Of a DNA stretch of 64,000 nucleotides, positions 1 through 8,655 are shown in pieces. Position 1 is the first letter of the stretch; each line of letters starts with the position of its first letter. The notes beneath the pieces were generated by a model, which saw nothing but the letters and a program-made list of their open reading frames with translations, was not told the DNA's origin and did not search any database. The stretch is from GWE2-40-63 sp041664345. Lineage in GTDB: Bacteria; Bacteroidota; Bacteroidia; Bacteroidales; SZUA-534. The position numbers were made by a program, and so were the translations under genes. The stretch lies in the NCBI GenBank assembly GCA_041664345.1, contig JBAYKX010000002.1:114284-178283 (forward strand), in the 5' to 3' direction.

Positions 1-1
1 T

Positions 2-493
2 ATGGTATCCTACGATTATTGTCACCCATTATGGAAAACAGAGGGTCTCAATAATAATCAGGTATATCCAGCCAGTCATACGCGCCAGCATACCTTTAAT
101 TTAGCCGGAGTTTATAATTTTAATCAACGCACTTCCCTTTCGGCTACTTGGGTATTTGCTTCTGGAATTCCTTATACGGCAGCCGTGGGAAAGTATCAGG
201 TTGATGATAAAACCTACCTCCAATTCGATGAGAACCATATTAATTCTAAAAATCTTCCACCCTATCATCGGCTCGATATTAGTTTTGATTTGGCATCAAA
301 GAAAAATGAAAGCAGACGCTGGAAAAGTTATTGGAATTTTGCTGTTTACAATATTTATTTCAGAAAAAACGCTCTTGGAATTGCCTATTATATTCCTGCC
401 AATGTGGGAAATAACAACATTCAGGTTTTGAATCCGAGCTATTTTTACTTATATCAATTTGTGCCATCTATTTCGTATCGTTTCAAATTTTAA
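2..493 (+). CDS. TonB-dependent receptor, C-terminal part (cut by window edge)
   Basis: Only the last 163 residues are in the window; the true start lies upstream. The protein alternates aromatic and polar residues as in transmembrane beta strands, has an N-A-V-Y-N-I-Y strand typical of the late barrel of Bacteroidota CarboxypepD_reg/TonB-dependent receptors, and ends in phenylalanine, the usual last residue recognised by the outer-membrane BAM machinery. Its stop codon overlaps the start of the DUF4249 lipoprotein gene by one base. That gene order (receptor then DUF4249) is common in this phylum and suggests an outer-membrane uptake pair of unknown substrate. The assignment to the barrel end is good; the transported ligand cannot be read. 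Confidence 0.8.
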   Translation: MVSYDYCHPLWKTEGLNNNQVYPASHTRQHTFNLAGVYNFNQRTSLSATWVFASGIPYTAAVGKYQVDDKTYLQFDENHINSKNLPPYHRLDISFDLASKKNESRRWKSYWNFAVYNIYFRKNALGIAYYIPANVGNNNIQVLNPSYFYLYQFVPSISYRFKF

Positions 494-1302
494 TGATGAA
501 AAAACAGTTGATTTTTGGATTTTTAATGTTATTATTTTTATCCGGTTGTTATGAACCTCTTAAAGGAGATCTGTTTGATGAATATTTAAAATCGGTGGTT
601 ATTGAGGCTAAAATCTCCAGTCAGGAGCCGCCCTATATAGTTTACGTGTCATTTACAGCACCGCCGGATGGAGTTTTGGATTTTATTCCAGTTAACGATG
701 CTACAGCCACCATTTCCAATGATTCAGGTGAAAAGGTAACCGCAGAATTTGTTGAAGCGGGTAAATACAGCATAACCAATTGGACTGTTCAACCTTCAAA
801 TTGGTATCATTTAAGAGTAACTGTTGAAGGAAAAGTATATACTGCGGATGAATTGATGCCTCCCTTTCCAATAATTGATTCCTTTCAAGTAAATTACCGA
901 ACCAACTATGTTGATGGAAATGGGTATTATTTTAAGTTATTTATCAAAACTAAGGTAGATACAATACAGTATTATAGAGCGGAAGTATGGAATAACGGCA
1001 GTTTATACAATGGTTATTCCGATTTATTGGTATTTGATGATTCCTACACAAACGGTCAATTTGCTTGGACAGCACCTTATGCTTTTGCTATTGGCGATTC
1101 AGCAACTATTAAATTGCACGGAATAACAGAAAATATGTATAAATATTATTATGGATTAAATAGGCAAACCACTAACAATTTCAGTAATATACAACCCCCA
1201 TTGCTCAATCCTCCCAGTAATATAAATAAAAACCCGATGGGATACTTTCAAGTTTCATCGGTTTCAACAATTGATTCGGTTTTAACTAATAATATACAAT
1301 GA
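493..1302 (+). CDS. DUF4249 family outer-membrane lipoprotein
   Basis: 269 residues with a lipoprotein signal: basic start, hydrophobic stretch and lipobox L-S-G-C at about residues 17-20. The body matches my memory of DUF4249 proteins: V-V-I-E-A-K-I just after the signal, an early beta-sandwich domain with N-D-A-T-A-T-I, then a P-x-P-x-I-D segment near residue 125 and an N-P-M-G-Y-F near the C-terminus. Members are usually encoded directly after a TonB-dependent receptor, as here, and probably sit on the outer leaflet next to it. Two ATGs (493 and 496) are possible; the first overlaps the receptor stop. Biochemical function is unknown for the family. Confidence 0.8.
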   Translation: MMKKQLIFGFLMLLFLSGCYEPLKGDLFDEYLKSVVIEAKISSQEPPYIVYVSFTAPPDGVLDFIPVNDATATISNDSGEKVTAEFVEAGKYSITNWTVQPSNWYHLRVTVEGKVYTADELMPPFPIIDSFQVNYRTNYVDGNGYYFKLFIKTKVDTIQYYRAEVWNNGSLYNGYSDLLVFDDSYTNGQFAWTAPYAFAIGDSATIKLHGITENMYKYYYGLNRQTTNNFSNIQPPLLNPPSNINKNPMGYFQVSSVSTIDSVLTNNIQ

Positions 1303-1584
1303 AACCCCCATGCAGGAAACTGCACAACTTAACGAAGTGATTTCATGACCGAAGGGAGTAAAAACAGATGAAATTTTACATGGGATGTTCCATTCGTACG
1401 AAACAATTGACATTCAACGAACTAATATTTATTTACGGATGAAAATTAAACTAAGCGATTTAAAAATCGGTAGTTTTTAATATTTGTTACAGGTTTTACA
1501 TCGAGTTTTATCGTTTCCTATTATTATGATTTTTATCTTAGTACAATGGTTTATAAATTTAAAGCTTCGTTAAATATATATCGA

Positions 1585-2100
1585 ATGAAAGCAATAGCAA
1601 TTTTATTTCTTATGTTACTTTCAGATGTTCTGGTTGGGCAAAAAATGTTTCAAAGCCAGTCAACCATTTGTCCCTTAAAGTTTGTGATGGAAGATACGTT
1701 GGTTTTGATCAAATATGAACCAAATGACTCCATTATGGTGGCTGATTTTTTAAGCGGATTGGAAGCCAAACAGTTAGAAAAATTTAAAGGAGTAATTATG
1801 TTGCAAGTTATGGTTGACACCATTGGTAGGGTTTGTTGTGTAAGTTATACTAATAAATCGAATTTAACCGATAAAAAACTTGATATTCCCCAAAGGCTTC
1901 AAGCCATGCCCGGATGGAAAAGAGAGGTTGGAATTATGGAAAGTGAGAATATCTGCGCGTTAGTGAATCTGATATTCAACGAAAATGAGATAATTGTTTC
2001 CAGAATTGGTTACAATAGGAATAATGGAAAAAAACAATTGACCTATACTGTTTTTAGTAGAAAGAAAGAAGTTGCGGTGCAGGATTCCCTTCTAAAATAA
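1585..2100 (+). CDS. Secreted protein with TonB C-terminal-like fold (hypothetical)
   Basis: About 171 residues from ATG 1585, chosen because a signal peptide (M-K-A-I-A-I-L-F-L-M-L-L, cleavage near V-G-Q) starts exactly there; an in-frame upstream start at 1546 would put 13 residues before it. Residues 75-155 follow the pattern of the TonB C-terminal domain: G-V-I-M-L-Q-V-M-V-D-T-I-G-R-V, then L-Q-A-M-P-G-W-K-R, then a terminal strand. No transmembrane anchor or proline-rich linker of a full TonB is present, so it is more likely a periplasmic or secreted single-domain relative than an energy transducer. No partner gene is adjacent. Confidence 0.5.
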   Translation: MKAIAILFLMLLSDVLVGQKMFQSQSTICPLKFVMEDTLVLIKYEPNDSIMVADFLSGLEAKQLEKFKGVIMLQVMVDTIGRVCCVSYTNKSNLTDKKLDIPQRLQAMPGWKREVGIMESENICALVNLIFNENEIIVSRIGYNRNNGKKQLTYTVFSRKKEVAVQDSLLK

Positions 2101-2107
2101 ACAAAAA

Positions 2108-2123
2108 GCCCTGTTTATAGGGC
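2108..2123 (+). terminator. Weak terminator-like hairpin
   Basis: GCCCT/AGGGC stem with a 6-nt loop directly after the stop at 2100. There is no clean U-run after it, so termination would be weak. Confidence 0.35.
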
Positions 2124-2155
2124 AATAAACTATTTTGTAAATTTTTTGCTTCAAA

Positions 2156-2186
2156 TTTGTATGATTGTATTTTATCACTATATTTG
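2156..2186 (+). promoter_or_regulatory. Bacteroidota-type promoter (TTTG, 19 nt, TATATTTG)
   Basis: TTTG at 2156-2159 and TATATTTG at 2179-2186 are separated by 19 nt. This fits the -33/-7 consensus TTTG-N19-21-TAnnTTTG of the Bacteroidota primary sigma factor. The start codon of the membrane-protein gene at 2240 lies about 54 nt downstream. Confidence 0.65.
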
Positions 2187-2201
2187 TAACCTAAAGGTTA
2201 C
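2186..2201. promoter_or_regulatory. Palindromic operator overlapping the transcription start region
   Basis: GTAACC-TAAA-GGTTAC is a perfect 6-bp inverted repeat with a 4-nt centre. It begins on the last base of the -7 element, so a bound repressor would block initiation. The only DNA-binding protein in the operon is the 70-residue XRE protein at 2676, which makes autoregulation the likely model (inference). Confidence 0.5.
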
Positions 2202-2239
2202 TAAAAGATAACTTAGTGTTACATTTAAAACGTATAATT

Positions 2240-2674
2240 ATGGAAACTTCTTTAATTGAACAACTAGACAAATCGAGGTATAACTTGGTAAAGTGGCTCA
2301 CTATTGGTTGGATGGTTTGGTATGGTACATTCATCTCAAAAGATTTAATCAATAATAAAGTGGTAATAGGTTCCTTATTGATTATTGGTCTTATTGGTTG
2401 GATTTTATTTACGATAAACCTTATCCGGTTTAATAGATTAGGAAAAAAAGTAAAAGCTGACAGAAAATTAAAAGAAGCCTTAAACAATGAAATGCATCAA
2501 TTATATGCATATAAATCCATTTATTGGGGTTTTGGGTCCGTTATGGGAACCATTGCTATCTTTATTGCAATCACTTCATTCCATGATTTATCGGCTTTAA
2601 TTGTTTGTAAGCTATTACTGTTTGTAGGTATTTCAACCTCGTTAATTGCAAATTTAGCCTATAACAAATCGTGA
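2240..2674 (+). CDS. Small four-helix membrane protein paired with XRE regulator
   Basis: 144 residues from ATG 2240, selected because it follows the promoter and operator and begins a soluble amphipathic N-terminus (M-E-T-S-L-I-E-Q). Four hydrophobic segments can be seen at about residues 15-30, 37-59, 90-108 and 113-132, with a basic loop (R-L-G-K-K-V-K-A-D-R-K) between the second and third. No catalytic motif is recognised. The next gene starts 1 nt after the stop and encodes an HTH protein. Such membrane-protein/XRE pairs are common, and the membrane protein may sense or relay an envelope signal or counteract the regulator. The family is not identified with certainty. Confidence 0.6.
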   Translation: METSLIEQLDKSRYNLVKWLTIGWMVWYGTFISKDLINNKVVIGSLLIIGLIGWILFTINLIRFNRLGKKVKADRKLKEALNNEMHQLYAYKSIYWGFGSVMGTIAIFIAITSFHDLSALIVCKLLLFVGISTSLIANLAYNKS

Positions 2675-2675
2675 T

Positions 2676-2888
2676 ATGGATAACTGGGAATTGCGGAATC
2701 AGATAAAGGTACAACGGGCCATCAAAAACATTACTCAAGATGAACTAGCCGGTAAGGTTGGTGTTACCCGAAAAACCATTAATACCATTGAAAATGGCAT
2801 ATTTGTCCCTTCAACAATTTTAGCCATTCGAATGGCTCGATTTTTTGAGATTAATGTTGAAGAATTATTTGAATTGATTGAAAAATAG
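2676..2888 (+). CDS. XRE-family transcriptional regulator
   Basis: 70 residues, almost entirely one helix-turn-helix domain: I-T-Q-D-E-L-A-G-K-V-G-V-T as the first helix pair, then R-K-T-I-N-T-I-E-N-G as the recognition helix, then an amphipathic C-terminal part ending N-V-E-E-L-F. Length and layout match the compact YozG/Cro-type regulators that accompany small membrane proteins. It is translationally close to the upstream gene (1 nt gap) and probably binds the palindrome at 2186-2201. Whether it represses or activates cannot be read from sequence. Confidence 0.85.
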   Translation: MDNWELRNQIKVQRAIKNITQDELAGKVGVTRKTINTIENGIFVPSTILAIRMARFFEINVEELFELIEK

Positions 2889-2971
2889 AATGCTTGTGAT
2901 AAAGCAAATAAAACCATTAGGTTGTAGTGCATTTCAAATTATCCAACTTATTTTTACAAAAAATTGAACAG

Positions 2972-4375
2972 ATGCAATTACCCGAAGGCTTTAAAATACG
3001 AATGCAAAGACAGTTAGGCGAATCCTTCGATAGGTTTCAAACCGCATTGGAAAAGATTCCGCCGGTTAGTATCCGTATTAATCCAAAAAAAGTTGACCCA
3101 ATTTTATTTGAGCGTAAACAAGTCGCATGGGAACCTTTGGCATTTTATTTAAAAGAACGACCCATTTTTACCTTAGATCCTCAATTTCATGCAGGAGCTT
3201 ATTATGTTCAGGAAGCAAGTAGTATGTTTGTTGGATACTTATTTAAACAATTATATACAAACAATAGTCCGCTGAAAATACTTGATTTGTGTGAGGCTCC
3301 AGGTGGAAAAAGTACACAGATTGCTTCTTTAATGAATGATCAGAGTTTTTTAGTAGCAAATGAAGTTATTAAAACCAGGACGGTGGTTTTGACAGAAAAC
3401 CTCATCAAATGGGGAAATCCCAATGTTGTGGTTACACAAAACGATCCAAAAGATTTTCAAAAACTACCGGGCTTCTTCGATTTAATTATTGTGGATGCAC
3501 CGTGTTCCGGTGAGGGGCTTTTTCGTCGCGATGAATCAGCCATGGATGAGTGGACGGTTGATAATGCACTTATTTGTTCTCAAAGGCAGCAGCGGATATT
3601 GGCTGATGTTTGGTCGGCATTGGCTCCAGGTGGTTATTTAATTTACAGTACTTGTACCTACAATCCCGATGAAAACGAAAAAAATATAGCTTGGATTACG
3701 GAGCAATTTGATGCCGAAAGTATTCCAATTTCTATTCCAGATGAATGGGGAATAAGCAAAATAAACTATCAAAACATTGAAGCCTATCAATTTTTCCCAT
3801 TCAAGATTGAAGGGGAAGGTTTTTTTGTTAGTGTATTGCAAAAAAAAGGTTCCGAAATGCTTTTTAAAAACAAATCGAAAAAGAAATTTAATACACCTAA
3901 AAAAGTATTGGAAGATGGTTATACCAATTGGCTTGTTCAGCCGGAATATTTTAAATTTATTGAATTGAACCAAACCATTCGGGCAATACCCGGTCCGTTG
4001 CAACCATGGATTGAATTATTAAGCGAACAGCTCAGAATTGTTCATTCGGGTGTTTTATTAGCCGAAATTAAAGGAAACAAGTTAATTCCCCAGCATGATT
4101 TATCCATGTCGTGGTTTTTGAATAAAAGTAAATTTCCACTTATTTTAATTGACAATTATGAAGCGCTGCTTTATCTAAAAAAGGAGAATGTGCATTCTAG
4201 TATAGGTACCAGAGGATTCAACATATTGATGCTCGATAAATTGCCCTTGGGATTTGTAAATAATTTGGGTAACCGGTCGAATAATAATTACCCGGTGAAT
4301 TGGCGGATACGAATGAATCTTCCGGTAAAAGAAACCTTTGTACCACAAATTATTTTTAGGAATCAAGAAATATAA
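2972..4375 (+). CDS. RsmF/NOL1-NOP2-Sun family rRNA cytosine-C5 methyltransferase
   Basis: 467 residues from ATG 2972; a GTG at 2927 would add 15 residues, but the family normally starts just before L-P-x-x-F. SAM-binding motif I is L-D-L-C-E-A-P-G-G-K-S-T-Q (glycines at about residues 111-112). Motif IV is D-A-P-C-S-G with Cys178, and motif VI is Y-S-T-C-T-Y with Cys228, the two cysteines used in release and covalent catalysis on cytosine C5. The roughly 200-residue C-terminal part resembles the RNA-binding extension of RsmF-type enzymes. The expected substrate is a cytosine of 16S rRNA; the exact position is not inferable. Its 3' end overlaps the convergent gene at 4363 by 13 bp. Confidence 0.85.
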   Translation: MQLPEGFKIRMQRQLGESFDRFQTALEKIPPVSIRINPKKVDPILFERKQVAWEPLAFYLKERPIFTLDPQFHAGAYYVQEASSMFVGYLFKQLYTNNSPLKILDLCEAPGGKSTQIASLMNDQSFLVANEVIKTRTVVLTENLIKWGNPNVVVTQNDPKDFQKLPGFFDLIIVDAPCSGEGLFRRDESAMDEWTVDNALICSQRQQRILADVWSALAPGGYLIYSTCTYNPDENEKNIAWITEQFDAESIPISIPDEWGISKINYQNIEAYQFFPFKIEGEGFFVSVLQKKGSEMLFKNKSKKKFNTPKKVLEDGYTNWLVQPEYFKFIELNQTIRAIPGPLQPWIELLSEQLRIVHSGVLLAEIKGNKLIPQHDLSMSWFLNKSKFPLILIDNYEALLYLKKENVHSSIGTRGFNILMLDKLPLGFVNNLGNRSNNNYPVNWRIRMNLPVKETFVPQIIFRNQEI

Positions 4376-4644
4376 CTAAGCACCAATTTAAAATTATCTA
4401 CCACATCATTAAAAGCTAATTCAATTTCTTTCTCATTTTTGGCTTGTATCAGCTTCATAATTTCATTCGAAATTACTTTTTTTGTTTGGTCTAAAGCTAT
4501 GTCTTTATTGGGGATGGGATGTTTATCTCCGAGCAACGATTTAGCTTCATAAACTAAATGCATGATTCGCTGCACGTTCTTGAAATTGAAATCCATTTGA
4601 AGCACTTCTTGTTTTATTTTTCTAAGTTCCGATAAGTTTTCCAT
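4363..4644 (-). CDS. Small helical protein, unknown function
   Basis: 93 residues, all predicted helical, charged, with no signal peptide or membrane segment. It contains repeated K/E-rich amphipathic stretches (E-L-R-K-I-K-Q-E-V-L-Q-M and N-E-K-E-I-E-L-A-F-N-D-V-V). It runs opposite to its neighbours and overlaps the 3' end of the methylase gene by 13 bp, a tail-to-tail arrangement. I do not recognise the family. Coding is supported by the natural protein composition and a full reading frame ending at the convergent boundary. Confidence 0.6.
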   Translation of the reverse strand: MENLSELRKIKQEVLQMDFNFKNVQRIMHLVYEAKSLLGDKHPIPNKDIALDQTKKVISNEIMKLIQAKNEKEIELAFNDVVDNFKLVLSYIS

Positions 4645-4772
4645 AACTTTATTTTGTTGACTTGTTTTCTCAAATTTACCATAAAAAGAGAAAAACCAAG
4701 TATGATTTAAGTCAGATTTTGAAAGTATTCATGGTTTTATTAAATTGTGTGGATTTCGCAAGTCACTTTGTT

Positions 4773-5768
4773 ATGTTTTACAGTAAAGTAAAAAGAAAAA
4801 TACAATGTCATCTTTGCCCTCACCAGTGTCAATTGCAGGAGGGAAAAGCTGGATTGTGTGGAGTTAGGTTTAATATTGGTGGACGAATCCGGAATAAACA
4901 GCAGGGACTTTTGTCGGGAATGGCAAGCGACCCGATCGAAAAAAAACCGTTGTATCACTACTATCCAGGTAAAGAAATATTTTCTATTGGTGGTTTTGGG
5001 TGCAATTTGAAGTGTAATTTTTGCCAGAACTGGCAGATTTCGCAAGTGGCGGAAATGGATCAATTGCACGGTAAAATTCTCACAGCGAAAGAAATAGTAG
5101 ATCGGGCAATGGAAAAACCAAATAATATTGGTATTGCTTTTACCTACAACGAACCAACGGTTTGGTTTGAATTTATGCATGAAGTAGCAACCTTGGCCAA
5201 GGCTAAAGGATTAAAAACGGTTGTGGTTTCCAATGGGTACATCCTGCCTGAACCACTTGAAGCACTCATATCGGTTATTGATGCATTTAACATCGACTTA
5301 AAAGGTTTTACTGAGAATTTCTACCGCGATATGGCTGGAGGCGAATTAGAACCGGTATTGGCATCACTAAAAATGATTAAAAGCTATGGGAAGCATCTGG
5401 AGATTACCAATTTGATAATTCCAAATAAAAATGATGACTCTGATACTTTTATGGAAATGGTGAAGTGGATACGAATCGAATTGGGAAACAATACACCATT
5501 GCATCTTTCAAAATATTTTCCCCGTTTTAAGCTTAGCATCCCTTCAACACCTGATGATACGCTTATAAACCTTTACCATCTTGCAAAAAAAGAACTGAAT
5601 TATGTTTATTTAGGTAATTATCATAACCCGGAATACACTTCTACTTATTGCCCAACTTGTAACCATTTAATTGTTGAAAGGAATGGGTATTCTATTAATT
5701 TAGATGACTCATTTCAAGGTATGGAATGTCCAAAGTGCAAAACCCATATTCCAATTAAAACAGACTAA
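4773..5768 (+). CDS. amrS: AmmeMemoRadiSam system radical SAM enzyme
   Basis: 331 residues from ATG 4773; the frame opens further upstream, but the extra residues lack family character, while M-F-Y-S-K-V-K-R-K-I-Q-C-H-L-C-P-H-Q-C is the normal beginning. The N-terminal C-H-L-C-P-H-x-C cluster is a second cysteine site typical of this group. The radical SAM motif C-x3-C-x2-C is C-N-L-K-C-N-F-C at Cys77, Cys81, Cys84, close in style to pyruvate-formate-lyase activases. Further hallmarks are T-Y-N-E-P-T and N-I-D-L-K-G-F. A C-terminal C-P-T-C / C-P-K-C pair looks like a zinc ribbon. The usual partners (Memo and AMMECR1 domains) are not adjacent here. The substrate of the system is unknown to me. 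Confidence 0.8.
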   Translation: MFYSKVKRKIQCHLCPHQCQLQEGKAGLCGVRFNIGGRIRNKQQGLLSGMASDPIEKKPLYHYYPGKEIFSIGGFGCNLKCNFCQNWQISQVAEMDQLHGKILTAKEIVDRAMEKPNNIGIAFTYNEPTVWFEFMHEVATLAKAKGLKTVVVSNGYILPEPLEALISVIDAFNIDLKGFTENFYRDMAGGELEPVLASLKMIKSYGKHLEITNLIIPNKNDDSDTFMEMVKWIRIELGNNTPLHLSKYFPRFKLSIPSTPDDTLINLYHLAKKELNYVYLGNYHNPEYTSTYCPTCNHLIVERNGYSINLDDSFQGMECPKCKTHIPIKTD

Positions 5769-5917
5769 TTGGCATGATAATTTTTGCATAAATGACAATA
5801 TGGCAAATATTTTCAATGATTTGTGACATTTTTTATAAAAAAAACGCATGGTACAGCGTTTGAAAGTTTGGCATTACAAATAAATGTTAAACTTAAAATT
5901 AATAGGAGGATAAAACT

Positions 5918-6352
5918 ATGTTATCAATTATGAGAACAAGAAGTACCATGCCAACCATTGTTGACCACTTCTTTAACAACCGTTTGATGGACAATTTATG
6001 GGTTGAGAACTTAGCTTCTTTTTCGCCATCGGTCAATATTACTGAGGATGAAATAGGCTATGCCATTGAACTGGCTTATCCTGGAATCGAAAAAACTGAC
6101 TTCCAGATTACTACCGAAAAAGATCGTTTGATTATTTCTTATGAACACAAATCGGAACAGGAAGAGAATAATGAAGAAAAAAAATACTTGCGCCGTGAGT
6201 TTTCAAGTACTTCCTTCAAAAAGAGTTTTTCGTTACCCGAGAATGCCGAAACTGAAAATATTTCCGCTGAATATAAAAATGGAGTATTGAATGTGGTCAT
6301 TCCAAAAGCCGCAGAAAAGGCAAAATTGAGCAAGCAAATTTCAATTTCATAG
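5918..6352 (+). CDS. Hsp20/alpha-crystallin small heat shock protein
   Basis: 144 residues with an alpha-crystallin domain from about residue 33 to 135: S-P-S-V-N-I-T-E-D, then A-Y-P-G-I-E-K, then S-F-K-K-S-F-S-L-P-E-N-A and the diagnostic E-Y-K-N-G-V-L-N-V-V-I-P-K. An ATP-independent holdase that keeps unfolding proteins soluble in the cytoplasm. A full AGGAGG sits at 5904-5909, 8 nt before the ATG; this is unusual in a phylum that seldom uses Shine-Dalgarno pairing and points to strong translation. A terminator at 6395 closes the unit, so it is monocistronic. Confidence 0.9.
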   Translation: MLSIMRTRSTMPTIVDHFFNNRLMDNLWVENLASFSPSVNITEDEIGYAIELAYPGIEKTDFQITTEKDRLIISYEHKSEQEENNEEKKYLRREFSSTSFKKSFSLPENAETENISAEYKNGVLNVVIPKAAEKAKLSKQISIS

Positions 6353-6394
6353 CCTTTAAAAAGCAAATTGGCATTGTTTAAATGTCATAAAAGT

Positions 6395-6427
6395 AAGTCA
6401 TCAGATTATTTCTGGTGGCTTTTTTTA
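6395..6427 (+). terminator. Rho-independent terminator after the Hsp20 gene
   Basis: Ten-pair stem (AAGTCATCAG with CTGGTGGCTT, including G-U pairs), 7-nt loop, and a run of T at 6421-6427. Confidence 0.75.
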
Positions 6428-6483
6428 TTGCTAATATTGTGGATGATTAAATATCATGGGTCACCTATAAAAAGAATTTGGTT

Positions 6484-7977
6484 ATGAAGCGTATTGCACT
6501 TACATTGTTACTGTTAGGTTCAGTAAACCTATGTTTTAGCCAGTTTAAGCCGTTATCAAAAAAGAGGCATTCGGTAAACCGTTTGATTGATGAAATTACT
6601 GTTTATCAAGGATTTGATAATGCATTTTTTGCTTTCTATGCAATTGACCTTAATTCTGGTGAAGTAATTGCAGCCAAAAATTCAAGCAAAGCACTAAAAC
6701 CGGGTAGTACATTAAAATTGGTCTCAACGGCAACCGCACTTGAATTGTTGGGGCCCGATTTCCAATTTAGTACACAATTAGAATATTCAGGGTTTATTGA
6801 TACCACAGCAAGGGTTTTACATGGCAATATCTATATTCGGGGAGGAGGTGATCCAACATTGGGTTCCATTTATTTCGATTCTACTCAGCAATATTCTTTT
6901 CTAAGTGATTGGATTCACGCTATTAAAGGGTTGGGAATTGATTCCATTGCTGGATGCATTGTTGGCGATGCCAGCGTTTATTCTAACGATATGCTTCCTT
7001 CTACCTGGACTTGGTCGAATATGGGAAATTATTACGGAGCCAGTGCTTGTGGGCTTTCTATTTTTGATAATTACTATTCCATTCATTTTAGAACATTGGC
7101 ACACAAAGGTGATACTGCTGAAATTCTCGGAGTCAATCCTGCTATTCCCGGGTTATTTTTTGAAAATGAGGTATTTGCTGATACCATTTTGTATGATAAC
7201 GTTACTATTTTTGGTGCACCGTTTTCTAACTTCCGAAGTATTCGAGGTTCATTGCCATTGAGTCAATCTGATTTTATTGTGAAAGGTTCAATGCCTGATC
7301 CGGCCTTACTAGCTGCACATACATTGCAACAAAGCCTGAAAGAGCAGGGTATTCCTTGTGAAAAAAAAGCTTCAACGATGAGAAATTTATCCAATAAAAA
7401 AGATAAAAATTTGGAAAAGCGCACTCCATTTTATTCCACATCATCACCAACATTATCTACTATTATTGCTCAAATCAATATTCAAAGTATCAATCTTTTT
7501 GCAGAACACTGCTTAATTCAATCAGCCATTGCTTTAGGAACCGAACCTGAAACAGATATTGCCACTAAAGCAGTACTTGAATTTTGGAGGCAAAAAGGGA
7601 TGGATATTCAAGGGTTATCGTTGAATGATGGTAGCGGTTTGTCGAATTATAATTTGATAACACCAGAACAAGTGGTTTTTATATTGCAATACATGAAGAA
7701 TCAAAGTCCGCATTTCAATAGTTTTTATCAATCGTTAGCAGTAGCAGGAGTATCAGGTACATTAAAAAGATTGACTTTAGGTTCATTGGCACAGGGAAAT
7801 TTGCATGGTAAAAGTGGAACGGTTGATCGGTCCAAGGCTTTTGCTGGTTATGTAACCTCAATATCAGGTCGGCAAATAGCTTTTTCAATGGTTGTAAATA
7901 ACTTCAGTTGCAGCTCAAAAGAAGCCAGTGATCAGCTTGAAAAGTTGATGATTGAATTGGCAAAATTTGAAAAATAA
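6484..7977 (+). CDS. dacB: D-alanyl-D-alanine carboxypeptidase/endopeptidase (PBP4 type)
   Basis: 497 residues from ATG 6484 with a cleavable signal (M-K-R-I-A-L-T-L-L-L-L ending C-F-S-Q). All three penicillin-binding-protein motifs are present: S-T-L-K (Ser75, Lys78), S-I-N (Ser335, Asn337) and K-S-G (Lys443-Gly445). The large insert between motifs one and two (I-R-G-G-G-D-P-T-L, G-D-A-S, W-T-W-S-N-M-G-N-Y-Y-G-A) is characteristic of class C low-molecular-mass PBPs of the PBP4 family. The enzyme trims peptidoglycan stem peptides and cross-links in the periplasm. It stands alone, with no operon partner in either direction. Confidence 0.9.
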   Translation: MKRIALTLLLLGSVNLCFSQFKPLSKKRHSVNRLIDEITVYQGFDNAFFAFYAIDLNSGEVIAAKNSSKALKPGSTLKLVSTATALELLGPDFQFSTQLEYSGFIDTTARVLHGNIYIRGGGDPTLGSIYFDSTQQYSFLSDWIHAIKGLGIDSIAGCIVGDASVYSNDMLPSTWTWSNMGNYYGASACGLSIFDNYYSIHFRTLAHKGDTAEILGVNPAIPGLFFENEVFADTILYDNVTIFGAPFSNFRSIRGSLPLSQSDFIVKGSMPDPALLAAHTLQQSLKEQGIPCEKKASTMRNLSNKKDKNLEKRTPFYSTSSPTLSTIIAQINIQSINLFAEHCLIQSAIALGTEPETDIATKAVLEFWRQKGMDIQGLSLNDGSGLSNYNLITPEQVVFILQYMKNQSPHFNSFYQSLAVAGVSGTLKRLTLGSLAQGNLHGKSGTVDRSKAFAGYVTSISGRQIAFSMVVNNFSCSSKEASDQLEKLMIELAKFEK

Positions 7978-8199
7978 ACGTTCAAAAAAAAGCCTCAAAG
8001 TGTAATAAACACACATACCACAGGATTGTTAATGGAATGTTAAATTTTTATAGCTAGATGTTAAATTTGAAGAATTAATTATACTTTTGCCACCCAATGA
8101 AGAAGTGAAGATTTTCTAAAACAGTTAGTGCAAAAAAAAACCATTGAAATGTGATTATCAATCCACATATTTGATTGGTTACCAATAAATTAAACTACT

Positions 8200-8607
8200 A
8201 TGGCATTTATTACTTGGAATAAAGATTTGAGCGTAAAAATCGACTCAATTGACGACCAGCATAAGAAACTGATTGAACTAATAAACGATTTTTATGAAAA
8301 CATTAAAAACCGTTCGAATGATGAAAGCATTTCAAAATTGCTCAGGGGTATGAACAAATATACGGTAGAGCATTTCAATGTTGAAGAAGAGTTAATGAAA
8401 AAATATGGTTATCCTGATATAGAAGCCCATAAAAAAGAACACGACAAATTTGTTGCAAAGGTAACCGAATTGGAAGAAAAGTTTAATAATGGTAAAGTTA
8501 TCGTGTCGTTTGAAATAACCAGTTTTCTAAAAGATTGGTGGAAGAATCACATTCAAGTGGTTGATCAAAAATATAGCGACTTTTTTATTAAAAGTGGACT
8601 AAAATAA
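8200..8607 (+). CDS. Bacteriohemerythrin (first of three)
   Basis: 135 residues forming one hemerythrin domain. Iron ligands can be placed by pattern: H in I-D-D-Q-H-K-K-L (His21), H-F-x-x-E-E, H-K-K-E-H-D, and N-H-I-Q-V-V-D-Q-K-Y near the end, i.e. the H...HxxxE...HxxxH...HxxxxD pattern of an oxygen-binding diiron site. Cytosolic, no membrane anchor or fused signalling domain. It is followed 48 nt later by a close paralogue. An oxygen-storage, oxygen-delivery or oxygen/NO-sensing role is typical for the family; the exact role here is inference. Confidence 0.9.
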   Translation: MAFITWNKDLSVKIDSIDDQHKKLIELINDFYENIKNRSNDESISKLLRGMNKYTVEHFNVEEELMKKYGYPDIEAHKKEHDKFVAKVTELEEKFNNGKVIVSFEITSFLKDWWKNHIQVVDQKYSDFFIKSGLK

Positions 8608-8655
8608 AATAATTGGCGTCATACATTTGTTATTTACCTCAAAAATTATATTACT

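Noticed and set aside
5769..5800. Sigma-54-like TGGCA ... TTTGCA upstream of Hsp20
   Set aside because: GG and GC are separated by 13 rather than 10 bases, so it does not fit the sigma-54 consensus.
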